Shown here in pieces: positions 1-6,511 of a stretch of 13,381 nt of DNA. Numbering within the stretch: the first letter of the stretch is position 1; the number at the start of each line of letters is the position of its first letter. The translations under genes were made by a program, and so were the position numbers. The notes below the pieces were generated by a model that was not told where the DNA came from, did no database searches, and worked only from the letters and a program-made list of their open reading frames with translations. This stretch comes from Flavisolibacter sp. GTDB taxonomy: Bacteria > Bacteroidota > Bacteroidia > Chitinophagales > Chitinophagaceae. The stretch is from assembly GCA_025936195.1 (NCBI GenBank), contig JAICTW010000011.1, positions 1-13,381 on the forward strand, written 5' to 3'.

Positions 1-95
1 ATTCAATTTTGTTTGGGCAAGATAATTAAAAGGCACTTGTTTTGTTTTTATTCACTGTTAAGAAAGTCTTCTTGTTTTTAAGTATTTTACAAACG

Positions 96-1457
96 ATGAA
101 GAAGGATGAAATAGAATTGCTGCAGGAAGAGTTGGAGCAATTGAGCCGGCAAGTGCAATGGCAACGGGAAAAGATCATGCAGTTGCAGCAAAGGATCGCT
201 CAATTAACCAGTGCGGAACTTACGTCGATTCCCTCGCGATCAAAAGTGCACAACAAACAAAAATTCTCTCTTGAAAATTTTATTGGCTTACGGTTGATCC
301 ATTTCATCGGCATTATTGTGTTGGTCATTGGTTTATCCATTGGAGTGAAATATGCCATTGATCAAAATTTAATTTCCGAATCTATGCGGATCGCTTTGGC
401 TTATGTGGCTGGAATTATTTTGTATGTGCTTTCATTGCGTCTTCGAAAAAAATATGCGCTATTTAGTGCTATTTTATTCAGCGGTGGCATGGCCTCGCTA
501 TATTTTACTACGTATGCAGCCTATGTGTATTACAGTATGTTTTCTTTTCCTTTGGCTTTTTTGATCATGGTTGTGCTGACGGTTTACACAGTGTGTGAAG
601 CCATACGTTACAATAAACAGGAGATTGCCTTACTTGGGCTGGTGGGTGCTTATGGTATTCCTTTCCTTATCAGTAAAAATGCCGATCGTGCCGACCTTTT
701 CTTTTTGTACATCTCTATTATTAATCTTGGCATAATCTATTTATCTATAAAAAAGACATGGAAAGCGGCGGGCATTGTTGCGCAAACCATCACATGGATT
801 TTATTTATCGGATGGGCTTCCATGAGGTTCAATCCAAAGTTTCAGTTCATTGGAACTGTTTTCATGATTTTTTTCTTTTTTATTTTTTTGTTCACAGTGG
901 TATCGTTCAAATTTATTCGAAAACATTTGCTGCAGATAAGCGATGCGTACCAACTGTTGATAAATAATGTGGCCTTGTATATTGCCGCTTTGTTTTTATT
1001 CGGATTATCTGCCAAGGCAACGAATGGAGACCTTGCTGTGATTACCTTGTTGGTATCTGTTGTTATTGCTTTGCAGTCGGTTTTGATTTATCATTTCTGG
1101 AAAGAAGAATTATTTTCTATAAGATTATTATCCTCACTTGCCCTGACTTTGTTTGTTATGTTTATTGCATTTAACTGGGATGGATTTACCGTAACATTTT
1201 TGTGGCTGCTGACTGCAGTTATTGTTTTTGCCTGGGGCTTTCGCATGCGATCCGTAAGAGCACGAATGGCCGGAATAATTTTGATGGGTGTTACACTTGC
1301 AAAATTGCTGGCACTCGACAGCCTGACCTTTACAACTGTGCAAAAAGTAATTGCTTACCTGGTGCTTGGCGCTTTGCTTTTGATCGTTTCTTTCTTTTAT
1401 CAAAAGTTCAAACAAAAAATATTTAATCTTCCTGAGTCAACGGAGGAAAATGGATAG
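96..1457 (+). CDS. DUF2339 family multi-pass membrane protein
   Basis: Integral membrane protein of the DUF2339 family, whose biochemical role is unknown. Read from the ATG at 96 it has 453 residues. Residues 3-38 form a charged, Leu/Gln-rich coiled coil. They are followed by FSLENFIGLRLIHFIG (57-72), the usual entry into the first membrane helix of this family. About 14 hydrophobic segments follow between residues 65 and 436, and the C-terminal stretch with LAKLLALDSL (401-410) is also family-typical. I prefer the start at 96 to an in-frame ATG at 42, because MKKDEIELL begins the coiled coil directly and the 18 extra residues look like translated leader. Many DUF2339 proteins are clearly longer (from memory, 600-900 residues), so this is a compact member with fewer helices. 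It is followed 108 bases later by the peptidase gene on the same strand. Family assignment is confident; function is not known. Confidence 0.85.
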   Translation: MKKDEIELLQEELEQLSRQVQWQREKIMQLQQRIAQLTSAELTSIPSRSKVHNKQKFSLENFIGLRLIHFIGIIVLVIGLSIGVKYAIDQNLISESMRIALAYVAGIILYVLSLRLRKKYALFSAILFSGGMASLYFTTYAAYVYYSMFSFPLAFLIMVVLTVYTVCEAIRYNKQEIALLGLVGAYGIPFLISKNADRADLFFLYISIINLGIIYLSIKKTWKAAGIVAQTITWILFIGWASMRFNPKFQFIGTVFMIFFFFIFLFTVVSFKFIRKHLLQISDAYQLLINNVALYIAALFLFGLSAKATNGDLAVITLLVSVVIALQSVLIYHFWKEELFSIRLLSSLALTLFVMFIAFNWDGFTVTFLWLLTAVIVFAWGFRMRSVRARMAGIILMGVTLAKLLALDSLTFTTVQKVIAYLVLGALLLIVSFFYQKFKQKIFNLPESTEENG

Positions 1458-1507
1458 TAGGGTTTGTTTGGCGAATGAAGGTGTGCTTAACAGCATTGTT
1501 ACCGGTC

Positions 1508-1532
1508 ATCAAAAACTTTGATCGCTTTTTTT
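1508..1532 (+). terminator. Possible weak terminator after the DUF2339 gene
   Basis: A perfect but short and AT-rich hairpin (ATCAAA, loop AAC, TTTGAT) at 1508-1522 is followed by CGC and then seven T. It sits between the DUF2339 gene and the M1 peptidase gene. Six weak pairs make a poor intrinsic terminator, so read-through into the peptidase gene is quite possible. Confidence 0.3.
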
Positions 1533-1565
1533 AATTAAACTTTACATTCCCATAAAATAATTGCT

Positions 1566-3443
1566 ATGATAAGATTTGTTTTCTCTTCTCTTTTTGTTTT
1601 TGTTTTTCTTTCTTCTCATGCACAAAGCTTGTACATGCCACGTGATATTTCGAACGCATTTAAAAACGGCACCCGTTCTTTAGATGGAAGGCCGGGAAAC
1701 AGTTATTGGCAGAATCACGGTCGTTACAATATTTCAGTTACAGCTACTCCGCCTGACCGGACTATTCATGGTACTGAGGAAATTACTTACATTAATAACA
1801 GTCCCGATACTTTGCGAAATCTCCTTTTTAAATTAATTGTAAATATTCATAAACCTGGTGCGCCAAGACTCGGTGGTGCTTCGTCCGATTATCTCACCAG
1901 CGGTGTAACGGTTGATTCTTTTGCAGTGAATGGTAAGCCGCAACCGTGGAATAACAACCCTTTGGTATTTACGAATGTAGGCACTCGTTTGCGCCAGCCT
2001 TTGTTTGCAAAAGATTCAGTGCAGTTGTACATAAGGTGGCATTATGATATGTCGAGAGAAAGTGGAAGGGAAGGTGCTATTGATTCCACCACATTTTATC
2101 TTGCTTATTTCTATCCTCGTGTTGCTGTGTACGATGATTATCAGGGCTGGGATGGAACTCCGTTTAATGATGCGTTGGAGTTTTATAACGATTTCAATGA
2201 TTACACGGTGAATGTTTCTGTTCCCAAAAATTATTTGGTGTGGGGAACAGGAACCTTACTGAATCCTGATGAAGTATTGCAGTCGGCCTATGCGCAAAAA
2301 TTCAAGCGTTCATTGACTTCTGATGACATCATCAATATTGTTACAAAAAATGATCTGCAGACCAAAAATGTTACTACGCAAAATGCAATGAATACCTGGA
2401 GGTTTAAAGCCACTAATGTTTCTGATGTTGCTTTTGGTTTAAGTGATCATTTTAACTGGGATGGATCGAGCCTTGTTGTTGATGAAGGAACCAAACGCCG
2501 TGCATCGGCGCAGGCTGCGTATAATGATACGGCGAAAGATTTTCATTATATGGTAAGCTTCGCCAAACAGGCATTGGATCTTTTCTCACACCAATGGCCT
2601 GGCGTCGCTTATCCTTATGAAAAAACGACAGTGTTTCAGGGTTATGCCGATATGGAATATCCAATGATGGTGAACGATAATACCACGCCTGATACTACCT
2701 TTTCAAAATTTGTAGCAGCCCATGAAATTGCACATACCTACATGCCTTTCTACATGGGCATTAATGAAACCCGTTATGGATTTATGGATGAAGGCTGGGC
2801 CACTACATTTGAGTTGTTGTTTAACCGTGATAAGATGAGCAAAGAAAAGGCTGATAATTTTTATAAACGCTTCAGGGTGCAAGGCTGGATCCATGATCCT
2901 TCACAGAGCGAAGAACTTCCCATTATTACTCCTGGTCCCAACTTAAGCGGAGGAGGATTGGGCAGCAATGAATATGGTAAACCCTCGCTTGGTTATCTTG
3001 CTGTAAAGGACTTATTGGGTGATGATCTTTTCAGAAAATGTTTGCATGAATACATGAGCCGCTGGAATGGCAAGCATCCATTGCCATGGGATTTCTTCAA
3101 CACATTTACGAATGCGTCAGGAAAAGATTTAAATTGGTTTTGGAGCAATTGGTTTTTCTCACATAATTATATTGATCTTGCATTGACCAGTGCAACAAAA
3201 ACAGGAAAGGGATATTCTCTTTCCATACAAAATATTGGTGGCATGGCTGCACCTTTTGATTTGATAATAACTTATACTGATGGAACTTCCGAAAGCATTC
3301 ATCAAACGCCTTCTGTTTGGCAGAATAATCAAAAGCAAACAAAACTGAACGTTGCTGCAAAGAAAGCGGTACAATCCATTAAACTCGATGGAGGTATTTT
3401 TATGGATGCGAATGAAAGCGATAATGTCTGGAAGGCAAAATGA
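1566..3443 (+). CDS. Exported M1 family zinc metallopeptidase
   Basis: Probable zinc aminopeptidase-like enzyme of the M1 (gluzincin) family, 625 residues. An N-terminal signal peptide (about residues 1-20, ending in HAQS) sends it to the periplasm or outer surface. The zinc site is complete: HEIAH at 386-390 and the third ligand Glu409 give the HExxH-x18-E signature. The substrate-anchoring GxMEN region is altered to GYADMEYP at 359-366. Tyr470 in EYGKP, 61 residues after the third zinc ligand, is a candidate for the catalytic tyrosine. The N-terminal part (about 50-310) is the beta-rich M1 N-domain. No T9SS sorting domain is visible at the C-terminus, so it is likely soluble and periplasmic. 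The start has no clear Shine-Dalgarno and no convincing TAnnTTTG box. Substrate unknown; peptide scavenging is only an inference. Confidence 0.92.
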   Translation: MIRFVFSSLFVFVFLSSHAQSLYMPRDISNAFKNGTRSLDGRPGNSYWQNHGRYNISVTATPPDRTIHGTEEITYINNSPDTLRNLLFKLIVNIHKPGAPRLGGASSDYLTSGVTVDSFAVNGKPQPWNNNPLVFTNVGTRLRQPLFAKDSVQLYIRWHYDMSRESGREGAIDSTTFYLAYFYPRVAVYDDYQGWDGTPFNDALEFYNDFNDYTVNVSVPKNYLVWGTGTLLNPDEVLQSAYAQKFKRSLTSDDIINIVTKNDLQTKNVTTQNAMNTWRFKATNVSDVAFGLSDHFNWDGSSLVVDEGTKRRASAQAAYNDTAKDFHYMVSFAKQALDLFSHQWPGVAYPYEKTTVFQGYADMEYPMMVNDNTTPDTTFSKFVAAHEIAHTYMPFYMGINETRYGFMDEGWATTFELLFNRDKMSKEKADNFYKRFRVQGWIHDPSQSEELPIITPGPNLSGGGLGSNEYGKPSLGYLAVKDLLGDDLFRKCLHEYMSRWNGKHPLPWDFFNTFTNASGKDLNWFWSNWFFSHNYIDLALTSATKTGKGYSLSIQNIGGMAAPFDLIITYTDGTSESIHQTPSVWQNNQKQTKLNVAAKKAVQSIKLDGGIFMDANESDNVWKAK

Positions 3444-3465
3444 TTTTGATTGAAACTTTCTTCAT

Positions 3466-3499
3466 AAAAAAACTCCCGATCTTTTAGGGAGTTTTTTTT
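3466..3499. terminator. Bidirectional Rho-independent terminator
   Basis: A 12-bp perfect stem (A7CTCCC at 3466-3477 pairing with GGGAGT7 at 3487-3498) with a 9-base loop. Both strands give a G/C core followed by a T tract. It lies between the convergent M1 peptidase gene (stop at 3443) and the DHS-like gene (stop at 3517), so it can end both transcripts. Confidence 0.87.
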
Positions 3500-3516
3500 A
3501 TTATCAATAGTTCAGT

Positions 3517-4491
3517 TTACCAGCCTAATATCCATGCAAACACCAGCGGCGCTACAATTGTTGCATCACTTTCAATGATGTACTTCGGTGTGTGAATATC
3601 TAATTTGCCCCAGGTTATTTTTTCATTGGGATGTGCACCTGAATAAGAGCCATAAGAAGTAGTGGAATCACTGATCTGGCAGAAATAACTCCAGAAAGGA
3701 ATTTCATGCATTTCCAGGTCCTGATACATCATTGGCACTACGCAAATCGGAAAATCTCCGGCAATGCCGCCACCAATTTGAAAGAAGCCAATTCCCTTGC
3801 CGCTGCTATTGTCTTTATAATAATTGGCCAGCCAAACCATGTATTCAATACCACTTTTCATGGTGCTGGCTTTGATCTCACCTTTATAAACGTACGAAGC
3901 AAAAATATTTCCCATGGTACTGTCTTCCCATCCACCAACGACGATTGGCAAATTTTTTTCTGCGGCAGCAATCATCCAACTGTGTTTCGGATCAATCTGG
4001 TAATCCTGTTTCATTACTCCGCTTAATAAAAGTTTGTACATGTACTCGTGAGGAAAATAGCGTTCGCCTTTTTCATCCGCTTCTTTCCATATTTTATGAA
4101 TATGCTTTTGAATTCTTCTAAAGGCTTCCTCTTCGGGAATACAGGTGTCGGTTACGCGGTTCAATCCTCTTTCCAATAAACTCCATTCCATTTCAGGTGT
4201 CAGGTCTCTCCAGTTGGGAAGGCGTTCATAATGATTGTGTGCCACCAGGTTCATAATATCTTCTTCCAGGTTGGCACCTGTGCAGGAGATGATATGAATT
4301 TTATCCTGACGGATCATTTCTGCTAACGAAACACCCAGTTCTGCAGTGCTCATGGCACCCGCAAGCGTCACCATCATTTTACCCCCTTCTAACAAATGTT
4401 GTTCGTAACCTTTTGCTGCATCCACTAAAGCCGCGGCATTAAAATGACGGTAATGATGCTCAATAAAATTGGAAACAGGACCTCTGCTCAT
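3517..4491 (-). CDS. Deoxyhypusine synthase-like protein
   Basis: Member of the deoxyhypusine synthase (DHS) family, 324 residues, probably cytoplasmic and NAD-dependent. In eukaryotes and archaea DHS transfers the aminobutyl group of spermidine to a lysine of eIF5A. Bacteria lack that protein, so these homologues are usually called DHS-like, and polyamine chemistry such as homospermidine formation is a possible role. Family marks: SCTGANLEED at 69-78 (counterpart of the NAD-site TAGGxEED), IGGGI at 239-243, SDSTTSYGSYSGAHPNE at 274-290, and ITWGK at 292-296. Lys296 matches the catalytic lysine of human DHS. After the GGG, human DHS has KHH; here it is GDF, so the substrate-contacting histidine is not conserved. 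I start at the ATG at 4491 because a TATTTTTG box lies just upstream, inside what an upstream ATG at 4527 would otherwise translate. No polyamine gene is nearby to identify the substrate. Confidence 0.88.
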   Translation of the reverse strand: MSRGPVSNFIEHHYRHFNAAALVDAAKGYEQHLLEGGKMMVTLAGAMSTAELGVSLAEMIRQDKIHIISCTGANLEEDIMNLVAHNHYERLPNWRDLTPEMEWSLLERGLNRVTDTCIPEEEAFRRIQKHIHKIWKEADEKGERYFPHEYMYKLLLSGVMKQDYQIDPKHSWMIAAAEKNLPIVVGGWEDSTMGNIFASYVYKGEIKASTMKSGIEYMVWLANYYKDNSSGKGIGFFQIGGGIAGDFPICVVPMMYQDLEMHEIPFWSYFCQISDSTTSYGSYSGAHPNEKITWGKLDIHTPKYIIESDATIVAPLVFAWILGW

Positions 4492-4509
4492 ACTAAAAAA
4501 TTTTGGTTG

Positions 4510-4517
4510 CAAAAATA
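4510..4517 (-). promoter_or_regulatory. Putative -7 box for the DHS-like gene
   Basis: The minus strand reads TATTTTTG here, an exact match to the Bacteroidota TAnnTTTG box, 18 bases before the ATG at 4491. A -33 TTG is not found at the usual distance, and the expected -33 position falls inside the hairpin of the upstream terminator. A transcript from here would have a leader of only about 12-14 bases. Confidence is moderate because only half of the promoter is present. Confidence 0.5.
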
Positions 4518-4520
4518 GCC

Positions 4521-4557
4521 AAAACAAAAATCCCGCAGCTCATTTGAACATGCGGGA
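4521..4557 (-). terminator. Rho-independent terminator of the PepSY-like gene
   Basis: A 7-bp GC-rich stem (TCCCGCA at 4531-4537 with TGCGGGA at 4551-4557) with a 13-base loop. On the minus strand it is followed by TTTTTGTTTT. It begins 22 bases after the stop of the PepSY-like gene, so it should end that transcript. It directly abuts the putative -7 box of the next gene. Confidence 0.77.
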
Positions 4558-4579
4558 TGATTACACACACTAAAACTAA

Positions 4580-5020
4580 CTATGATTTGCTTTGTTTTTT
4601 GAAAGTGTTCCAGGTATCGTAATTTGATTTCAGCGTTAGCTGGGTATCGGCATTCTCTACAGTTACATAGTAAGAAGTGCCTTCTTCTGTTGCCATTTCC
4701 ATTACATCGGTGATCCAATAACTGTTATAATTCTTTTTCAGATCAACCTGCAAAGCAATGGGCAGTTGTAAAGAACTGATGTTTCTTGTTAAAGCGATCA
4801 TTTTACCTTGTGCATCATAAAAGGCAGATACATACTGTCCATTCAAAGCAAAATCGGCTTTAAAATAATTGTCGGTAATGGTCCATTTTACTTCAGTGGC
4901 ATTTTTGAATGAACTGTTGAATGATTCGATAGCTCTGGGAGAAACTTCTTCTCCATAATCAAAACTGCTAAGGCTTATAAAACTCAAAGCAATGGTCAGG
5001 GTTACTAATAAACGTTTCAT
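4580..5020 (-). CDS. PepSY-like exported protein
   Basis: Small exported protein of 146 residues in the PepSY-like group (beta-lactamase-inhibitor-like fold, PF11396 type). Such proteins are common in Bacteroidota, periplasmic, and of unknown function. It has a clear signal peptide (MKRLLVTLTIALSFISLSSF, about residues 1-20). One or two alternating alpha/beta units follow: SFKNATEVKWTITDNYFKAD (about 37-56), which has the typical 'F..A..V.W....' opening, and then QYVSAFYDAQGKMIALTRNI. No cysteine is present after the signal region. The gene has a good promoter (5075-5105) and its own terminator (4521-4557), so it is transcribed alone. It faces away from acpH and may share control elements with it. 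Family assignment rests on the pattern of the repeat unit; the function is not known. Confidence 0.8.
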   Translation of the reverse strand: MKRLLVTLTIALSFISLSSFDYGEEVSPRAIESFNSSFKNATEVKWTITDNYFKADFALNGQYVSAFYDAQGKMIALTRNISSLQLPIALQVDLKKNYNSYWITDVMEMATEEGTSYYVTVENADTQLTLKSNYDTWNTFKKQSKS

Positions 5021-5074
5021 AAATTTTGTTTTTATAATTTTTTAATTTTTGTTCGTTTCATTCATGTGACGTGG

Positions 5075-5105
5075 CAAAAGTAGATTTGGTTACAGGGCAC
5101 TACAA
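5075..5105 (-). promoter_or_regulatory. Bacteroidota-type promoter for the PepSY-like gene
   Basis: The minus strand reads TTG (5105-5103), 20 bases, then TACTTTTG (5082-5075). This is a full match to the TTG-N19-21-TAnnTTTG promoter of Bacteroidota. Start of transcription is expected around 5068-5070, leaving a leader of roughly 48 bases that is very A-rich just before the ATG at 5020. Confidence 0.75.
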
Positions 5106-5130
5106 GGAAATTGTGACGATTGGGCAGCAC

Positions 5131-5168
5131 TGTTAAACGCCTTAACATAGATTGCTAAATTGTTAACA
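5131..5168. promoter_or_regulatory. TGTTAA inverted repeats, possible operator
   Basis: TGTTAA at 5131-5136 and TTAACA at 5142-5147 form a perfect 6-bp inverted repeat with a 5-base spacer (ACGCC). A further self-complementary TGTTAACA sits at 5161-5168, overlapping the -33 TTG of the acpH promoter. They lie between two divergent promoters, where a dimeric regulator could act on acpH and perhaps on the PepSY-like gene. No regulator gene is present in the window, and the words are short and AT-rich, so chance is possible. Confidence 0.35.
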
Positions 5169-5188
5169 GCGGATGAACTGTAGTTTTG
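5160..5188 (+). promoter_or_regulatory. Promoter of acpH, probably leaderless
   Basis: TTG at 5160-5162, 18 bases, then TAGTTTTG at 5181-5188, an exact TAnnTTTG. The ATG of acpH is at 5194, only five bases after the box. In this promoter type transcription starts about 4-6 bases after the box, so the mRNA would begin at or next to the start codon. The spacer is slightly shorter than usual. This also argues against an alternative ATG at 5173, which would lie upstream of the box. Confidence 0.62.
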
Positions 5189-5193
5189 CCGGG

Positions 5194-5784
5194 ATGAATT
5201 ACCTCGGTCATGCGTATCTATCGTTCCATTCCCCGCAAATACTCGTGGGAAACATGATTTCTGATTTTGTAAAAGGATCGGATAAATTTTCGTTCAGCGG
5301 TATGGTGCAAAAAGGAATTATGTTGCACAGAGAGATTGATGCCTTTACTGACCGGCATCCCGCAACAAAAAAAGCTATGGAAATTTTTCGTCCATACTAC
5401 CGGTTATACAGTGCTCCGATCATGGATGTTTTGTACGATCATTTTTTAGCGAATGATGAGAACTTGTTTGATGAAGTTTCATTGAAAGGATTTTCGCAAA
5501 ACACTTACCGGCATTTGGAAAATCATTCTGTTGAATTGCCTAACAGGTTTCTTCAGGCATTTACTTATATGAAAACAGACGACTGGTTGTATCATTATAA
5601 ATATTCTGAAGGCATCCGTAAAACTTTATATGGATTGATACGCAGAGCAACCTATGTAAAGGAAAGTGATACGGCTTACCATTTGTTTTTGGAGCACCAT
5701 TCTTATTTGAATACATGCTATCAGGATTTTTTCCCAGATGTTAAACTATTTGCAAAAGAAAAATTTGAGGGACTCAATTTGTAA
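5194..5784 (+). CDS. acpH: Acyl carrier protein phosphodiesterase
   Basis: ACP hydrolase (DUF479/AcpH family). In Escherichia coli AcpH removes the 4'-phosphopantetheine arm from holo-ACP, giving apo-ACP, with a metal in the HD-like active site. This protein has 196 residues, close to the size of the E. coli enzyme. It starts with MNYLGHAYLS, the family's N-terminal signature with His6, then GNMISDFVKG (19-28), and carries HREIDAFTDRHP at 45-56 with the metal-site type His and Asp residues. No signal peptide is present, so it is cytoplasmic. I chose the ATG at 5194 because the family begins exactly there and the promoter box ends at 5188. No fatty-acid or ACP gene is adjacent. The DUF2911 gene follows after 55 bases with its own promoter-like box and no clear terminator between them, so some co-transcription is possible. 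Confidence 0.88.
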   Translation: MNYLGHAYLSFHSPQILVGNMISDFVKGSDKFSFSGMVQKGIMLHREIDAFTDRHPATKKAMEIFRPYYRLYSAPIMDVLYDHFLANDENLFDEVSLKGFSQNTYRHLENHSVELPNRFLQAFTYMKTDDWLYHYKYSEGIRKTLYGLIRRATYVKESDTAYHLFLEHHSYLNTCYQDFFPDVKLFAKEKFEGLNL

Positions 5785-5794
5785 TTTGCTTCGT

Positions 5795-5821
5795 TTGAAA
5801 GCTATCCGGTTTTTATTTTTG
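5795..5821 (+). promoter_or_regulatory. Putative promoter of the DUF2911 gene
   Basis: TATTTTTG at 5814-5821 matches TAnnTTTG exactly and lies 18 bases before the ATG at 5840. The best upstream TTG (5795-5797) is 16 bases away, a little closer than normal; the next (5786-5788) is 25 bases away. Expected leader is about 14 bases. Confidence 0.5.
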
Positions 5822-5839
5822 CAGTCCTAATTCCCTTTT

Positions 5840-6457
5840 ATGAAAAAACTTTCTTTTGCCATAGCCTTGTTCTTTTTTGCGTTTTGCGTAAAAGCGCAGA
5901 CACAGGCTTCTTTAAATACATCAACAGCCACATCTATAGCCTCAACGGTTAAGGTTCCGGCATTGGACAAATCACCTATGGACATGGCTTACTTTCCTGC
6001 TGATTACCCGATCCTGAAAACGCAGAGCAAGGTAAATACGCCACCCGATATAAGAGTGATCTACAGCCGTCCTCAAAGAGACAACCGTATCATCTTCGGC
6101 CAATTGGTTGAATATAATAAAGTATGGCGTCTTGGTGCCAATGAAGCTACAGAGATTGAATTCTTTAAAGATGTAACCATTGCCGGGAAAAAAATCCCGA
6201 AAGGACGTTATACTATTTATGCTATTCCGACAGAAACCAAATGGACCATCATCTTAAATAAGGACACGGATAGCTGGGGGGCTTTTGTGTATGATGAGAA
6301 GAAAGATTTTTTAAGAACTGATGTTGCTGTTCAAACCTTGCCTTCTTCGGTTGATGCGTTCAGCATGGATTTCAACAAAACAAATAGAGGTGCCGACCTG
6401 TTTATTGCCTGGGATAATGTAAGTGTTACCTTGCCTATAATCATCTCGGGTAAATAA
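5840..6457 (+). CDS. DUF2911 domain exported protein
   Basis: Exported protein of the DUF2911 family, 205 residues, function unknown. A signal peptide (MKKLSFAIALFFFAFCVKAQ) occupies residues 1-20, followed by a low-complexity Ser/Thr/Ala linker (about 21-38). The DUF2911 domain covers about residues 70-203 and is recognisable from IRVIYSRPQRDNRIIFG, VWRLGANEATEIEF, IPKGRYTIYAIP and WTIILNKDTDSWGAF. These proteins are frequent in Bacteroidota and predicted to be periplasmic or secreted. The only cysteine (residue 17) lies inside the signal peptide and the region does not fit a lipobox well. Its stop overlaps the T-rich tail of the terminator that serves the convergent gene on the other strand. 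No neighbour suggests a role. Confidence 0.88.
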   Translation: MKKLSFAIALFFFAFCVKAQTQASLNTSTATSIASTVKVPALDKSPMDMAYFPADYPILKTQSKVNTPPDIRVIYSRPQRDNRIIFGQLVEYNKVWRLGANEATEIEFFKDVTIAGKKIPKGRYTIYAIPTETKWTIILNKDTDSWGAFVYDEKKDFLRTDVAVQTLPSSVDAFSMDFNKTNRGADLFIAWDNVSVTLPIIISGK

Positions 6458-6485
6458 AAAGCCACTCCTGGAAAGGAGCGGCTTT
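6451..6485 (-). terminator. Terminator of the large T9SS repeat protein gene
   Basis: Hairpin with arms AAAGCCACTCCT (6458-6469) and AGGAGCGGCTTT (6474-6485) and a 4-base loop. Read on the minus strand the single irregular position becomes a G-U pair and the stem is followed by TTTTTATTT, a proper terminator 27 bases after the stop at 6512. Read on the plus strand the same position is an A-C mismatch and almost no T tract follows. It therefore mainly serves the minus-strand gene, and only weakly, if at all, the DUF2911 gene. Confidence 0.77.
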
Positions 6486-6511
6486 GACAGAACTATAACC
6501 AACATGCAAAA

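Noticed and set aside
42..95. Upstream ATG that would extend the DUF2339 protein by 18 residues
   Set aside because: The extra residues are not family-like and the coiled coil begins right after the ATG at 96.
865..893. T-rich tracts (7, 6 and 7 T) inside the DUF2339 gene as slippage sites
   Set aside because: They simply encode a Phe/Ile/Leu-rich membrane helix and are interrupted by C and A.
4492..4527. Upstream ATG that would extend the DHS-like protein by 12 residues
   Set aside because: It would translate through the TATTTTTG box, and the family-like sequence starts after the ATG at 4491.
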